Virus record (IMG/VR): IMGVR_UViG_3300036768_000079 | Location: 1 to 37,401 of that record | Strand: one strand, 5' to 3' | Length of the DNA: 37,401 nucleotides | Source: a virus | Part shown: positions 29,963 through 37,401 of the stretch, one piece after another | Position numbering within the stretch: the first letter of the stretch is position 1 | Layout: the number at the start of each line of letters is the position of its first letter | Notes under the pieces: model-generated | What the model was told of the DNA's origin: nothing | The model's input: only the letters and a program-made list of their open reading frames with translations | The model's database searches: none | Position numbers and translations under genes: made by a program

Positions 29963-30606
29963 TAAACAGGTACCCAAACATCGTTTTCAACAAACCGCGA
30001 TGCCTCAAGCGCAATCTGATCTGCAAGTATTCCCTTGTAAAGCCCATAGGCTTCAGAGCTTGATAATCCACCATCCTCACCACGCTCTACCAATGCACGG
30101 GCATACGCACCCATTTCTATAGCTTCACTTGGCAGGATAAGAACATCAGAATCATTTACTAATTCAGGTTGCTGTACATACAGATTAAACTTCAACGAGT
30201 ATGCACCATTTGGCGTAGGGAATAGCTCTACTTTGCTATCCGTACCGTCATTACCGTTCCATGCGTAATAGTTTGGAGGCGAATTGCTCACCGATGCCAA
30301 CTGTTGTTGATCGAATATCCACTTTATCGGGACGTTATATAGTGGATTTTTATTGGTTATATTGTTAGCTGATATATGCTTTGGTTTTAATCCTGAACCT
30401 GTAAGGACATAGGTAGATACGCCAACAGCCGTTGTCAATGGAAGCGTTTTAGACATGGCATCCCATTTCCACGCATCTTCTACCTGTCGTTTGGCGTCAT
30501 TCACAAACTTGCCAATAAGCCGAGAATAATCAGTGGCAGATACGGAAGTTACTTGATCCTCACGCAGCCTAGCTAATACTGAGTTAACAATCTGTAGATA
30601 CGTCAT
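29962..30606 (-). CDS. Head-tail adaptor (P22 gp4 / tail tubular A type)
   Basis: 214 residues, beginning MTYLQIVNSVLARLREDQVT, with KFVNDAKRQVEDAWKWDAM and a C-terminal ALVERGEDGGLSSSEAYGLY. The pattern matches the adaptor that joins portal and tail in short-tailed phages. It overlaps genes on both sides. Good support from position next to the nozzle. Confidence 0.72.
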   Translation of the reverse strand: MTYLQIVNSVLARLREDQVTSVSATDYSRLIGKFVNDAKRQVEDAWKWDAMSKTLPLTTAVGVSTYVLTGSGLKPKHISANNITNKNPLYNVPIKWIFDQQQLASVSNSPPNYYAWNGNDGTDSKVELFPTPNGAYSLKFNLYVQQPELVNDSDVLILPSEAIEMGAYARALVERGEDGGLSSSEAYGLYKGILADQIALEASRFVENDVWVPV

Positions 30607-32486
30607 TGCTGTGCTCCCATTAGCATTCCTTGGATTACACCGCCTTGGTTTCTTGTTATATCACCAAGCATTCCTTGCGGCCTATTTATTCCTGCTTGCA
30701 TCAGTTCGGCTAGTCTAAGCTGATTACCTGGCATACCAAGTTCTGCCAATCTAGTTTCTATACGCTTTCCACCAACCCCTTCCAATCTATTTAAGAGGTT
30801 ATTTATTAGGGAAACTTTATAGTTCACAAGATTTGGTGCGCGTATCTCTTTATTCTCGGATGCACGAATTGCATCCAGTGCTCCATGCATACCTTCCTGA
30901 TTTCGCGCAGAAAGTTCCATACCTGATTTTAGGTCGTTAGCTATAGCGTTAACGACTGCCATTTGTTGAGGACTTAATACTTTACTAAGGTCTCCAGATT
31001 CATACCTTGGGTATCCTGTTGATCTCTTTAGCAACGCATTCTCACCGCGACCCAAAACATTTAAGAAAGCATTAACACGCTCTCCGCCACCGGGCTTTTC
31101 GAGGATAGACGCCATTTCTTTAATTACATTTGCTTGATTGACTGGCTTTGATAGTTCAGAGTACAACTTTCGTGCTATGCGATATGCTGGGACTCTTTCT
31201 TCAAAAGCATTTATAAAATCGGATAAAACTTCCCTTGCTGCTGCTTGTGAATCACGACCAATCCCTTTCGCTGGGTCTGCTGCATTAGCTATGTCAGATA
31301 ATGCACGTTTTATGTAATGCAAAGATTCTCCAGTTATCTTTGCTTGTTGAGCAGGAGCATCTGTCATTATCATTTTCCCACTAGCGTCTAAAACTCCAGA
31401 AGGAACCTGACCTCCTGGAATACTCTGCCCAATAATGAATGGTCTACCTTCTATCTTTGCTATTCTTGCGGCTGCCTCCATCGTCCCTGGAGGCATACGA
31501 TCAAACAGATTTGCTAGTTCTTGGTCTATATCAACAACAGTTTTTGATGCCTTATCGTAATACTTTCCACTCAATGCAGTACGACGTGCTTCTGCTGCCG
31601 CTAAATCAGGAGATATTGCTTTCAATGCAGCCAGACGTGCTTCCTCTTGTGCACGAGATAGATTCCCATATTCAGAACCTTTATTGCCTTTCATTAAATC
31701 CATTAAAGCAGAAAATTCAGAGCTTTTTGCTGGAAGCGCTGTTACAGCAGCAATATCATTTGTGCTACCTGTATTTAGTGCATTAACAACATCTTGCGCC
31801 CTTTTTCCAGCGGCTTTTACAGCAAGTTTTCCAGCAGAAGAATCAGTAGCTCTTTTTGAAATAATAGGCGCAACTATATTCCCTAGACCTTGAGCAACAC
31901 TTCCGATTACTGGAGTTAAAAGTCCTCCAGTAGCCATACCTATTCCAGTATTCAGTACATGTTGCTGTGCACCTTCCTCTCCTGATATTCCTGTAGGAGA
32001 AGTTAATCCAGCTATTCCACCAATTACAGTGCCTTGCTTCATTAAGCCGCCAGCAGTTTTAGCGGATGGAAGAAGTTTTCCTAATTTTAGGAATGCAGGA
32101 GAAAGCACCGTCCCACCAAATTCAGCTAAATCTCCAACTGCATTTGTAGCGTCAGATTGTTTTTCTTTCCCTTGTTTAACCAATTCTGACATTGTTTTAT
32201 TGTTTTTCGCAAAATAGTCTCCTATGACACCCGGTATCATCTCCATTGCTCCCAATACCGGAGAAGCAGCACCAGTAGCGAACCTTATCAGTGGATTCGC
32301 AGCGAGACGGTCAGGGTCATACCAATTAGATTTATCTTGCTCTGGAGCAGGACTCTCTTGTAGAATTTCAGGATGTTCATTTACAAACGATTCTACCAAT
32401 GATTTCGCTTGCTCTGGCGTAGTTCCATCTGGAACATTAAATCTCCCAATACGACCATCCGGCATCCGAAATTTAGCGATAGGCAT
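30603..32486 (-). CDS. Internal virion / DNA ejection protein
   Basis: 627 residues. A short N-terminal beta-grasp-like segment (PIAKFRMPDGRIGRFNVPDG, then TTPEQAKSLVESFV) is common in phage ejection-type proteins. Hydrophobic Gly/Ala stretches follow (GGIAGLTSPTGISGEE; IGMATGGLLTPVIGSVAQGL), which may insert into the cell envelope, then a long helical region. It lies in the series of three large proteins between capsid and tail genes, like podovirus core proteins. Confidence 0.6.
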   Translation of the reverse strand: MPIAKFRMPDGRIGRFNVPDGTTPEQAKSLVESFVNEHPEILQESPAPEQDKSNWYDPDRLAANPLIRFATGAASPVLGAMEMIPGVIGDYFAKNNKTMSELVKQGKEKQSDATNAVGDLAEFGGTVLSPAFLKLGKLLPSAKTAGGLMKQGTVIGGIAGLTSPTGISGEEGAQQHVLNTGIGMATGGLLTPVIGSVAQGLGNIVAPIISKRATDSSAGKLAVKAAGKRAQDVVNALNTGSTNDIAAVTALPAKSSEFSALMDLMKGNKGSEYGNLSRAQEEARLAALKAISPDLAAAEARRTALSGKYYDKASKTVVDIDQELANLFDRMPPGTMEAAARIAKIEGRPFIIGQSIPGGQVPSGVLDASGKMIMTDAPAQQAKITGESLHYIKRALSDIANAADPAKGIGRDSQAAAREVLSDFINAFEERVPAYRIARKLYSELSKPVNQANVIKEMASILEKPGGGERVNAFLNVLGRGENALLKRSTGYPRYESGDLSKVLSPQQMAVVNAIANDLKSGMELSARNQEGMHGALDAIRASENKEIRAPNLVNYKVSLINNLLNRLEGVGGKRIETRLAELGMPGNQLRLAELMQAGINRPQGMLGDITRNQGGVIQGMLMGAQQ

Positions 32487-33772
32487 TATTCAATCCCCAA
32501 GAACTCTACACTACCTTTATTTTGCATTACTGGTGCAGTTTTAGATGATTCTCCCATTGCAGCACTTAATATATTGCGCTTTGTTTTTATAAAATTTTTT
32601 ACATATCTCATTGCACTAGCTGCTGCTGATGGACTTAGACCACGTCTCAATGATGTTAATTGTTGAGTGAATTTATCCCACTCTTGAACCTGCATTGAGC
32701 CGAATGATTGCCCAACTCTTTCCTTTGCGTCAGCTAGGTTTGCCATCATCACTTGGTTAGTAAGAGATTCAAGCGCGGCATTAGCATCAACAGTATCCTG
32801 CTTCATTGCAATTACTGGTCTAAACTGGTTATACTTCCCGAATAAAGGTTCGGCAGCACTTTTAAGTTTTCCAGTTCTTTCGTCATAGAGTTTGTTAATG
32901 TTATCTTCTACCGCCTTAAACCCTAGTTCAGCAAGATTAGCAGCGGCTAATTTTTCTGCTCTAAGTTTAGCACCCGGAGTTGCCGCCATAGAGGAATCAT
33001 AAGTCTGTTGATCTATCATTCCATTTTCCAGTTCCCACTTTAATCTCGCTTCTCTTGTTAGGTTTTTAGGCGGAGCGCCTCCACCAGCAGCACCCCCCAT
33101 ACTTAATCTTATACCAGCAGGAATTTCATAAGGCGCACTAACTGGAATTGCTGGTGCATTCGGATTCTTTTTATCAATTAAAACTTTCTGACGCCAAGCG
33201 GGTTTACCTTGTACGCCAGCTTCAACTACCTCCATATTTGGGTTTTCAGCAACAACAAGCACTGATGGGTCTTTCATTCCGCCATCTACGTATTTTTTTA
33301 TAGACTCTGGTGTAAATTTAGATACATCAATCTTGGCTAATGGGCTTGCCTCTGAATTAGCCTTATGGATATTTGCTAGTATTTGAGATTTCTCAAGTGC
33401 AGCTTTAACTTGTTCAGCTTCAATGCTATTTGCAAGCAAACTAAGCTGAGCCTTCATTTTCGGGTCTTGAATTTGCAATGCTCTCTGACGAATTGATTCT
33501 GGATCACTCATGTCTACACCCTGTAGCATTGCTTCCTGATTCCTCGCTGCTACTACTGATGCAGGTTCTATCCCCATTAAACCTGTGCCAAGCCCTACAG
33601 CCCCAGTTCCCATATTTGCATAGGCTTGCGCCATAAGCTGTCCGGGTGTTCCAGCGGCATTGTTAAACGCTTGCTGCGCAATAGCATCCTGTTTTTGATA
33701 TTGCTGTTGCCATGCCTGTTGTGGAGTTAATCCAAACAAGCCAGCTACTAAACTATTAGTTGTATCTGCCAT
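32486..33772 (-). CDS. Internal virion / DNA ejection protein
   Basis: 428 residues, Gln/Ala-rich and mainly helical; N-terminal AWQQQYQKQDAIAQQAFNNA and Gly-rich QAYANMGTGAVGLGTGLMGI. C-terminal helices (QVMMANLADAKERVGQSFGS, LRRGLSPSAAASAMRYVKNF). The stop and start overlap neighbours. Size and place fit the second ejection protein of a podovirus core, but sequence families here diverge quickly. Confidence 0.55.
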   Translation of the reverse strand: MADTTNSLVAGLFGLTPQQAWQQQYQKQDAIAQQAFNNAAGTPGQLMAQAYANMGTGAVGLGTGLMGIEPASVVAARNQEAMLQGVDMSDPESIRQRALQIQDPKMKAQLSLLANSIEAEQVKAALEKSQILANIHKANSEASPLAKIDVSKFTPESIKKYVDGGMKDPSVLVVAENPNMEVVEAGVQGKPAWRQKVLIDKKNPNAPAIPVSAPYEIPAGIRLSMGGAAGGGAPPKNLTREARLKWELENGMIDQQTYDSSMAATPGAKLRAEKLAAANLAELGFKAVEDNINKLYDERTGKLKSAAEPLFGKYNQFRPVIAMKQDTVDANAALESLTNQVMMANLADAKERVGQSFGSMQVQEWDKFTQQLTSLRRGLSPSAAASAMRYVKNFIKTKRNILSAAMGESSKTAPVMQNKGSVEFLGIE

Positions 33773-33774
33773 AA

Positions 33775-35331
33775 TTAGCTCCCAAATGGCACAAGTCTAA
33801 ATTGAGTTGGGTCATAGGTTGGCTTACCGTAGTTTGGATTAAGATAATCACTTAACATCTTATAACCAGACTGTAGAGCAGTTCCAAGTGGACTTATCTT
33901 ATTAACATCCTCCATAGTGCGTGCTGCATTAGTCAATCCATTAGCCAAAAACAATCCAGACTGAGCATTTGATGCTGTTCCCTTAGCACCAATGTTAATG
34001 CCTGCATCCATTGCATTCTGGCCTAATTTCTCAATATCTACTGCTCCACCAAGTGCAGTGTTATATGGGTTGAATGCAGCTGATTGTGTTCCATACATGC
34101 TATTCAGCATATTACCGCCAGCATTTACCATATCCCTACCAAACCTAGCGTAATCCATTCCTGCTTGAGTGGCTCTTGCGGCTAAATCCAAGTCTTGCTG
34201 TCTCAGTGCATTGTAATAAGCTGCATATTCTGGATTCGTAGCCATTTCTCCATCACCGCCTCCTATTGCCAATCCGCCACGTCCCAGTGCATTCAATCTC
34301 TCACGTATATCTGCAAGCTGATTGGCTCTTGACGAAGCAAGTAATGCTTGTTGTTCCTCCATGTACTTCTGTGCTTGTTGCTGCGGAGTGGTCGATAGGT
34401 AACTATTACCAAGTGCCATCATTGTATTTGCAGCCTGCCCCATCGGCGCTGTAGCAGTTTGTGCATTCTGATACTGATTAAGCAGATTTCCGGTCATGCC
34501 CATCAGTTGATTTTGTTGTGCTTTGAGTTGCGGATTCAGTGAATAGCCAGCAGATATGAGATTGCCATTCTGGTCGTATCCAAATTGGGATGCTCCGAAA
34601 TTGGTCGTTATTCCTACTGGACGGAACTTGGCAGCATCAGCGGCAATTCTTGCCGCTTCAATCTGTGCCTGTGCACTAGTTGCAGCAGCGTCTTGAGCAG
34701 CCCGTCCTTGCAGGTACCCACCAGCTAGATTCGCTGCTGATGCTAGGATATTTGTGCCATATTTTGACATCAGGTTTCCAACGGTATCAGTGATACCACC
34801 AGATGTTGCGGTAGAACCGTATGCAGTAGGGAATCTGGATGCTAATTCTTGTTGCGTGAATAATCCACCGCCAAGACTGGCAAGCTCATCCTCGGTAAAT
34901 GCATTTGGGAATGTTGTTGCAAGTTGTGCTGCTGAATATAACGGTTGTCCAGAAGCTGATAAACCTACAGATGATAATGCTGTCGGATTTTCTACTCTTA
35001 TCCCACTTCCACTATAGTCAGGTGATAGTCCGCCTGCTGATGGATTTACTCCACTACCGCTATAAACTGCGCCAGGTGAAGTAAACAGCCCACCAGGATT
35101 GGTTAATTTTGAGATATCAAATCCAGCAGGAGTAAATCCACCACCTGCTCCATAAGCCCCAACACCAGCAGCAATAGCACCTAATACATTACCATGAACC
35201 GCATTATCAACAGCAGTTGCAGCTAGGGCAGGAACTTGCCACCATCCAGGTACTACAGAAGCTATCTGAGCAACTGGCCTAGCTACAGCACCAACAGCCT
35301 TTTGTATTTTTGATACAAAGCTACATCCCAT
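33775..35331 (-). CDS. Internal virion / DNA ejection protein
   Basis: 518 residues. N-terminal hydrophobic Ala/Gly stretches (VPALAATAVDNAVHGNVLGA) could cross membranes, followed by a Gly/Ser-rich low-complexity part and helical regions (ADIRERLNALGRGGLAIGGG, QDLDLAARATQAGMDYARFG). The motif NPEYAAYYNALRQQD is typical of phage ejection-type proteins. The start overlaps the GNAT gene stop. It may be the channel-forming member of the set. Confidence 0.58.
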   Translation of the reverse strand: MGCSFVSKIQKAVGAVARPVAQIASVVPGWWQVPALAATAVDNAVHGNVLGAIAAGVGAYGAGGGFTPAGFDISKLTNPGGLFTSPGAVYSGSGVNPSAGGLSPDYSGSGIRVENPTALSSVGLSASGQPLYSAAQLATTFPNAFTEDELASLGGGLFTQQELASRFPTAYGSTATSGGITDTVGNLMSKYGTNILASAANLAGGYLQGRAAQDAAATSAQAQIEAARIAADAAKFRPVGITTNFGASQFGYDQNGNLISAGYSLNPQLKAQQNQLMGMTGNLLNQYQNAQTATAPMGQAANTMMALGNSYLSTTPQQQAQKYMEEQQALLASSRANQLADIRERLNALGRGGLAIGGGDGEMATNPEYAAYYNALRQQDLDLAARATQAGMDYARFGRDMVNAGGNMLNSMYGTQSAAFNPYNTALGGAVDIEKLGQNAMDAGINIGAKGTASNAQSGLFLANGLTNAARTMEDVNKISPLGTALQSGYKMLSDYLNPNYGKPTYDPTQFRLVPFGS

Positions 35332-35698
35332 GATTTTTGCTCCTATAGACTAGCCAGTAGTCATTTTCATCTTCGTCATACTGTTCATATCCAACTTTAA
35401 GCAATATGTCCCTAATCCTTACGTCATGGGTAGAAGCATAAAGTCCGATTCCTTTGAATTCATTTGTTACTTTCTTTATTGCAGTTACTACGCCCTTAGT
35501 GAATTTATCAAACAGCAGCCATCCTCTTACATTACCTTCAAATCCGAATTTCTCAAGAACAATAATGGCATCTTTAAATTCATGAACATCAGCACCATTA
35601 GATGTCATCTCAAGAAAATCATTTACGTGCTTCTGTAGCGTATCTCCTTCATAAAACTTTGATCTACGCTTTACTAACCATTCTTTAAGATTACTCAA
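35321..35698 (-). CDS. GNAT-fold phage protein
   Basis: 125 residues with the pattern of podovirus GNAT-like proteins (similar to the T7 gp13 neighbourhood): GWLLFDKFTKGVVTAIKKVT and LYASTHDVRIRDILLKVGYE with a final DYWLVYR. The fold binds acyl-CoA in the wider family; in phages activity is unproven and it may be a small virion or assembly factor. Overlaps both neighbours. Confidence 0.6.
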   Translation of the reverse strand: MSNLKEWLVKRRSKFYEGDTLQKHVNDFLEMTSNGADVHEFKDAIIVLEKFGFEGNVRGWLLFDKFTKGVVTAIKKVTNEFKGIGLYASTHDVRIRDILLKVGYEQYDEDENDYWLVYRSKNHGM

Positions 35699-35993
35699 CT
35701 TTCCCCATTTGCCTTAATTGATCGATTATTTCCTTTGTCGGCTCAATGACCTTGCCATCTATAATTACAGCGACAAGACCGCCATTTTTATCGCCAACAA
35801 GCATTCCATCATCGCTAACAAAGTAGACATCACCGCCAACCTGTGCAATGCCATTTCTTACAACAATCGGACCTTCATCTGATTGAACAACGCCATTAAA
35901 ACGAGTTCCAGAGAGCTGTTCTAATTGCTCCATAGGCGTATATGCAACCTGATTAGGTACAGGTTGCATCATCCCTTGCATTGGTGTATCCAT
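35691..35993 (-). CDS. Small structural-region protein
   Basis: 100 residues; Met/Pro/Gln-rich N-terminus (MDTPMQGMMQPVPNQVAYTP) and a beta-rich core (NGIAQVGGDVYFVSDDGMLV). Overlaps the GNAT gene and the upstream gene. Probably a small virion protein; function unknown. Confidence 0.55.
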   Translation of the reverse strand: MDTPMQGMMQPVPNQVAYTPMEQLEQLSGTRFNGVVQSDEGPIVVRNGIAQVGGDVYFVSDDGMLVGDKNGGLVAVIIDGKVIEPTKEIIDQLRQMGKVE

Positions 35994-36217
35994 TACAACT
36001 CTCCAATAGCAGCGCTAGTATCCACTTTTGCTGGTTTGCCACGCTTCTTTAGCACTTCTTGCCCGGCTTCTTGGTTGGCATTTTCATTGGCATTGGTTTC
36101 TTGTACTTCATCTTTAATCTCCTCATAGTGCGTTTCTTCACGCATAGATTTAATATCGGTCGGATCGCTGAATGAAACTGTATTGCCAGATTGCTTACAG
36201 CGGAAAGTTACTTTCAT
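35993..36217 (-). CDS. Small structural-region protein
   Basis: 74 residues: a short beta N-terminus (MKVTFRCKQSGNTVSFSDPT), an acidic low-complexity middle (ETNANENANQEAGQE) and a basic end. The start overlaps the stop of the 49-residue gene (ATGA). Possibly a capsid-associated protein; no family recognised. Confidence 0.55.
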   Translation of the reverse strand: MKVTFRCKQSGNTVSFSDPTDIKSMREETHYEEIKDEVQETNANENANQEAGQEVLKKRGKPAKVDTSAAIGEL

Positions 36218-36363
36218 TTTCCACGTACCTTCTTAAGATTCGGATTCTTGCGCTTTGCTGATGGACTTGCATTACGCGAAGCATTGGCAAGAATTGCACC
36301 AGCACTCTTCAAAGATATACCTTCTTTCTTTGCGATGCTCCTTTGCACAGATTTAAAGCTCAT
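36214..36363 (-). CDS. Short basic protein after the capsid gene
   Basis: 49 residues starting MSFKSVQRSIAKKEGISLKS and ending NPNLKKVRGK, strongly basic. TTGGAGTAAAT precedes the ATG and the stop overlaps the next gene. Short basic proteins of this pattern (SVxRSIAKKxGIS ... ASPxAKxKNPxLxKV) occur after capsid genes in related phages; a DNA-binding or virion role is plausible. Confidence 0.6.
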   Translation of the reverse strand: MSFKSVQRSIAKKEGISLKSAGAILANASRNASPSAKRKNPNLKKVRGK

Positions 36364-36380
36364 ATTTACTCCAAATGTTA

Positions 36381-36400
36381 ACCCCCGCCGAAGCGGGGGT
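36381..36400 (-). terminator. GC-rich hairpin after the major capsid gene
   Basis: On the minus strand ACCCCCGC, loop TTCG, GCGGGGGT: an 8-bp stem closed by the very stable UUCG loop, followed by TAACATTTGG. The T-tract is poor, so it may be a partial terminator that keeps capsid mRNA abundant relative to downstream genes, or an mRNA 3' stabiliser. Confidence 0.6.
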
Positions 36401-36419
36401 GGTTATTCAGATTACACTA

Positions 36420-37401
36420 TTATGCAGGCACAACGATTGCCATTGAAGCATAATCGCGCAGTTCAGCAGTACCAAAGATACAATCAGAAGTCACCAGATA
36501 ACCAAGATATTCCTGCTTGTATTGCTGTTGAGTACGAACTGATTGTGCTTCGGCAAGTACCATCGCATCAGGATGAACCATCAGGCAAGCGCGATACTTG
36601 GTATCAGAACCACTTGTCCAGTTAGTCGTTAGACCGAAATCATCTACGAAAGCTGCACCTGTTGGCGCAGCAGAGGCTTGTACCGTATCATCAGTAATAA
36701 CACGACCTGCTTGAAGGCCAGTCGCACTGTTAACGTGAATCCACGGACACACACTGGAAGAATAAACCTCTACACCATACAGATTACCAATACGGCCAGT
36801 TCTAATGGCCTTGCCATCACCAATAAATGCTTGCTCAGTGAATCTAGCAATACCACGTAGAGTTTTGATGACAGTAGGAGGAACAACTAAGGCGCATTCG
36901 CCAGTATTTACATCAGCATCCTCAAGTTTTTGCATAACTTGACGTAAGCCAGCATCAGTCAATGCTGTTCCATTGCCCGTATTAGTATTAGCTGTGCCAG
37001 AGAACAATGTTGAGCCATCTCCGCCAATTACGGCATTCTCATACAAAGTTGCAGCAGATATTGTTCCACCTTGAGCTTGTGCTCCAAGCATGTGAAGTTC
37101 AGCATCTATCCGTTTTGCCAGAGCATAACCTGCATCTTTGGTATAAAACTGGCGCATACCATTCAAAGCAAGAAGATCAGCAATATCCTCAAATAATTTG
37201 GAATACTCATAGTGCTTGTTAATGCTGATAAGGATTTCGCCTGCATTATCAGCAATCAGATTAACCTGAGTATTAACGAGTTTTGCCGATGCGCTCCCAC
37301 GACCAGGTTTCGGTCGATGGATGACATCGCCTTTATTCTTCTGGTGCTGAAATACCTCGACAAGATTACGCATGACGGTTTTTGCCTCATACGTTGCAAT
37401 A
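36420..37401 (-). CDS. Major capsid protein, C-terminal part (gene crosses the circular junction)
   Basis: The remainder of the capsid gene. It includes the N-terminal helix region (EVFQHQKNKGDVIHRPKPGR) and a central part resembling T7-like podovirus major capsid proteins (ADNAGEILISINKHYEYSKL, KRIDAELHMLGAQAQG). It should form the icosahedral shell around the scaffold. In the linear window an ATG inside the gene could be mistaken for the start; the true start is at 128 after circularisation, which adds 34 residues. Bases 37348-37401 duplicate 1-54 and should be counted once. Family assignment rests on recognisable residue patterns and on position after the scaffold. Confidence 0.85.
   Translation of the reverse strand, partial: IATYEAKTVMRNLVEVFQHQKNKGDVIHRPKPGRGSASAKLVNTQVNLIADNAGEILISINKHYEYSKLFEDIADLLALNGMRQFYTKDAGYALAKRIDAELHMLGAQAQGGTISAATLYENAVIGGDGSTLFSGTANTNTGNGTALTDAGLRQVMQKLEDADVNTGECALVVPPTVIKTLRGIARFTEQAFIGDGKAIRTGRIGNLYGVEVYSSSVCPWIHVNSATGLQAGRVITDDTVQASAAPTGAAFVDDFGLTTNWTSGSDTKYRACLMVHPDAMVLAEAQSVRTQQQYKQEYLGYLVTSDCIFGTAELRDYASMAIVVPA
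37348..37401. repeat. 54-bp terminal duplication of bases 1-54
   Basis: Identical to the first 54 bases of the window. It falls inside the capsid gene in frame, so it is most simply the overlap of a circular assembly. The unique genome length is 37,347 bp. Confidence 0.9.

Overview
The window is a complete, circularly closed genome of a tailed phage with podovirus-type morphogenesis genes. Bases 1-54 are repeated exactly at 37348-37401, inside the major capsid gene on both sides, so the repeat looks like an assembly overlap on a circular molecule of 37,347 bp rather than a true terminal repeat. A nested Rz/Rz1 spanin pair points to a Gram-negative host. I see no integrase, no phage RNA polymerase, no DNA polymerase and no tRNA. 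The phage therefore appears to depend on host transcription and host replicative polymerase, using sigma70-like promoters and its own primase-helicase.

Layout. One long leftward (minus-strand) late block starts at about 10.6 kb, runs down to base 1, crosses the junction and continues from 37.4 kb to 24.06 kb. Its order is: helix-turn-helix regulator, terminase small and large subunits, portal, a set of decoration or adhesin-like structural genes (LamG-like, Ig/TGQ-repeat, WLQFDTL-repeat), zinc-ribbon protein, scaffold, major capsid, small virion proteins, GNAT-fold protein, three large internal-virion/ejection-type proteins, head-tail adaptor, tail nozzle, S74-chaperone tail fibre, a second tail protein, then the lysis cassette (several small membrane proteins, M15-type endolysin, Rz/Rz1).

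The rightward (plus-strand) early block runs from 11.4 to 24.05 kb. It starts at a strong TTGACA-N17-TATAGT promoter and encodes two GC-rich, hairpin-studded ORFs, an ArdC-like anti-restriction protein, several tiny membrane peptides, a 36-bp repeat array next to an IS110-transposase-like protein, a RecE-like exonuclease with a putative partner, a VRR-NUC nuclease, a DNA methyltransferase and an SSB-like protein. A three-gene leftward operon (HTH regulator with lysine-repeat tail, CHC2/Toprim/SF3 primase-helicase, small protein) is embedded in it, with a terminator between it and the preceding rightward genes.

The roughly 700-bp divergent region at 10.65-11.36 kb holds iteron-like repeats of two kinds, palindromes and a CG-alternating tract. 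It is the best candidate for the replication origin and early/late switch.

The most unusual element is the array at 17477-17872. It has ten units (plus one decayed) of 36 bp, each with two conserved blocks (CGAGTCAY and GAGAGTACCA) separated by unit-specific 7-nt and 11-nt segments. It lies immediately 5' of a gene encoding a coiled coil plus the C-terminal domain of IS110-type (bridge-RNA) recombinases, without the RuvC-like domain and apparently without the catalytic serine. This may be a phage RNA-guided or repeat-binding system that I cannot match to a described one. All function calls are from reading the sequence; no database search was run.
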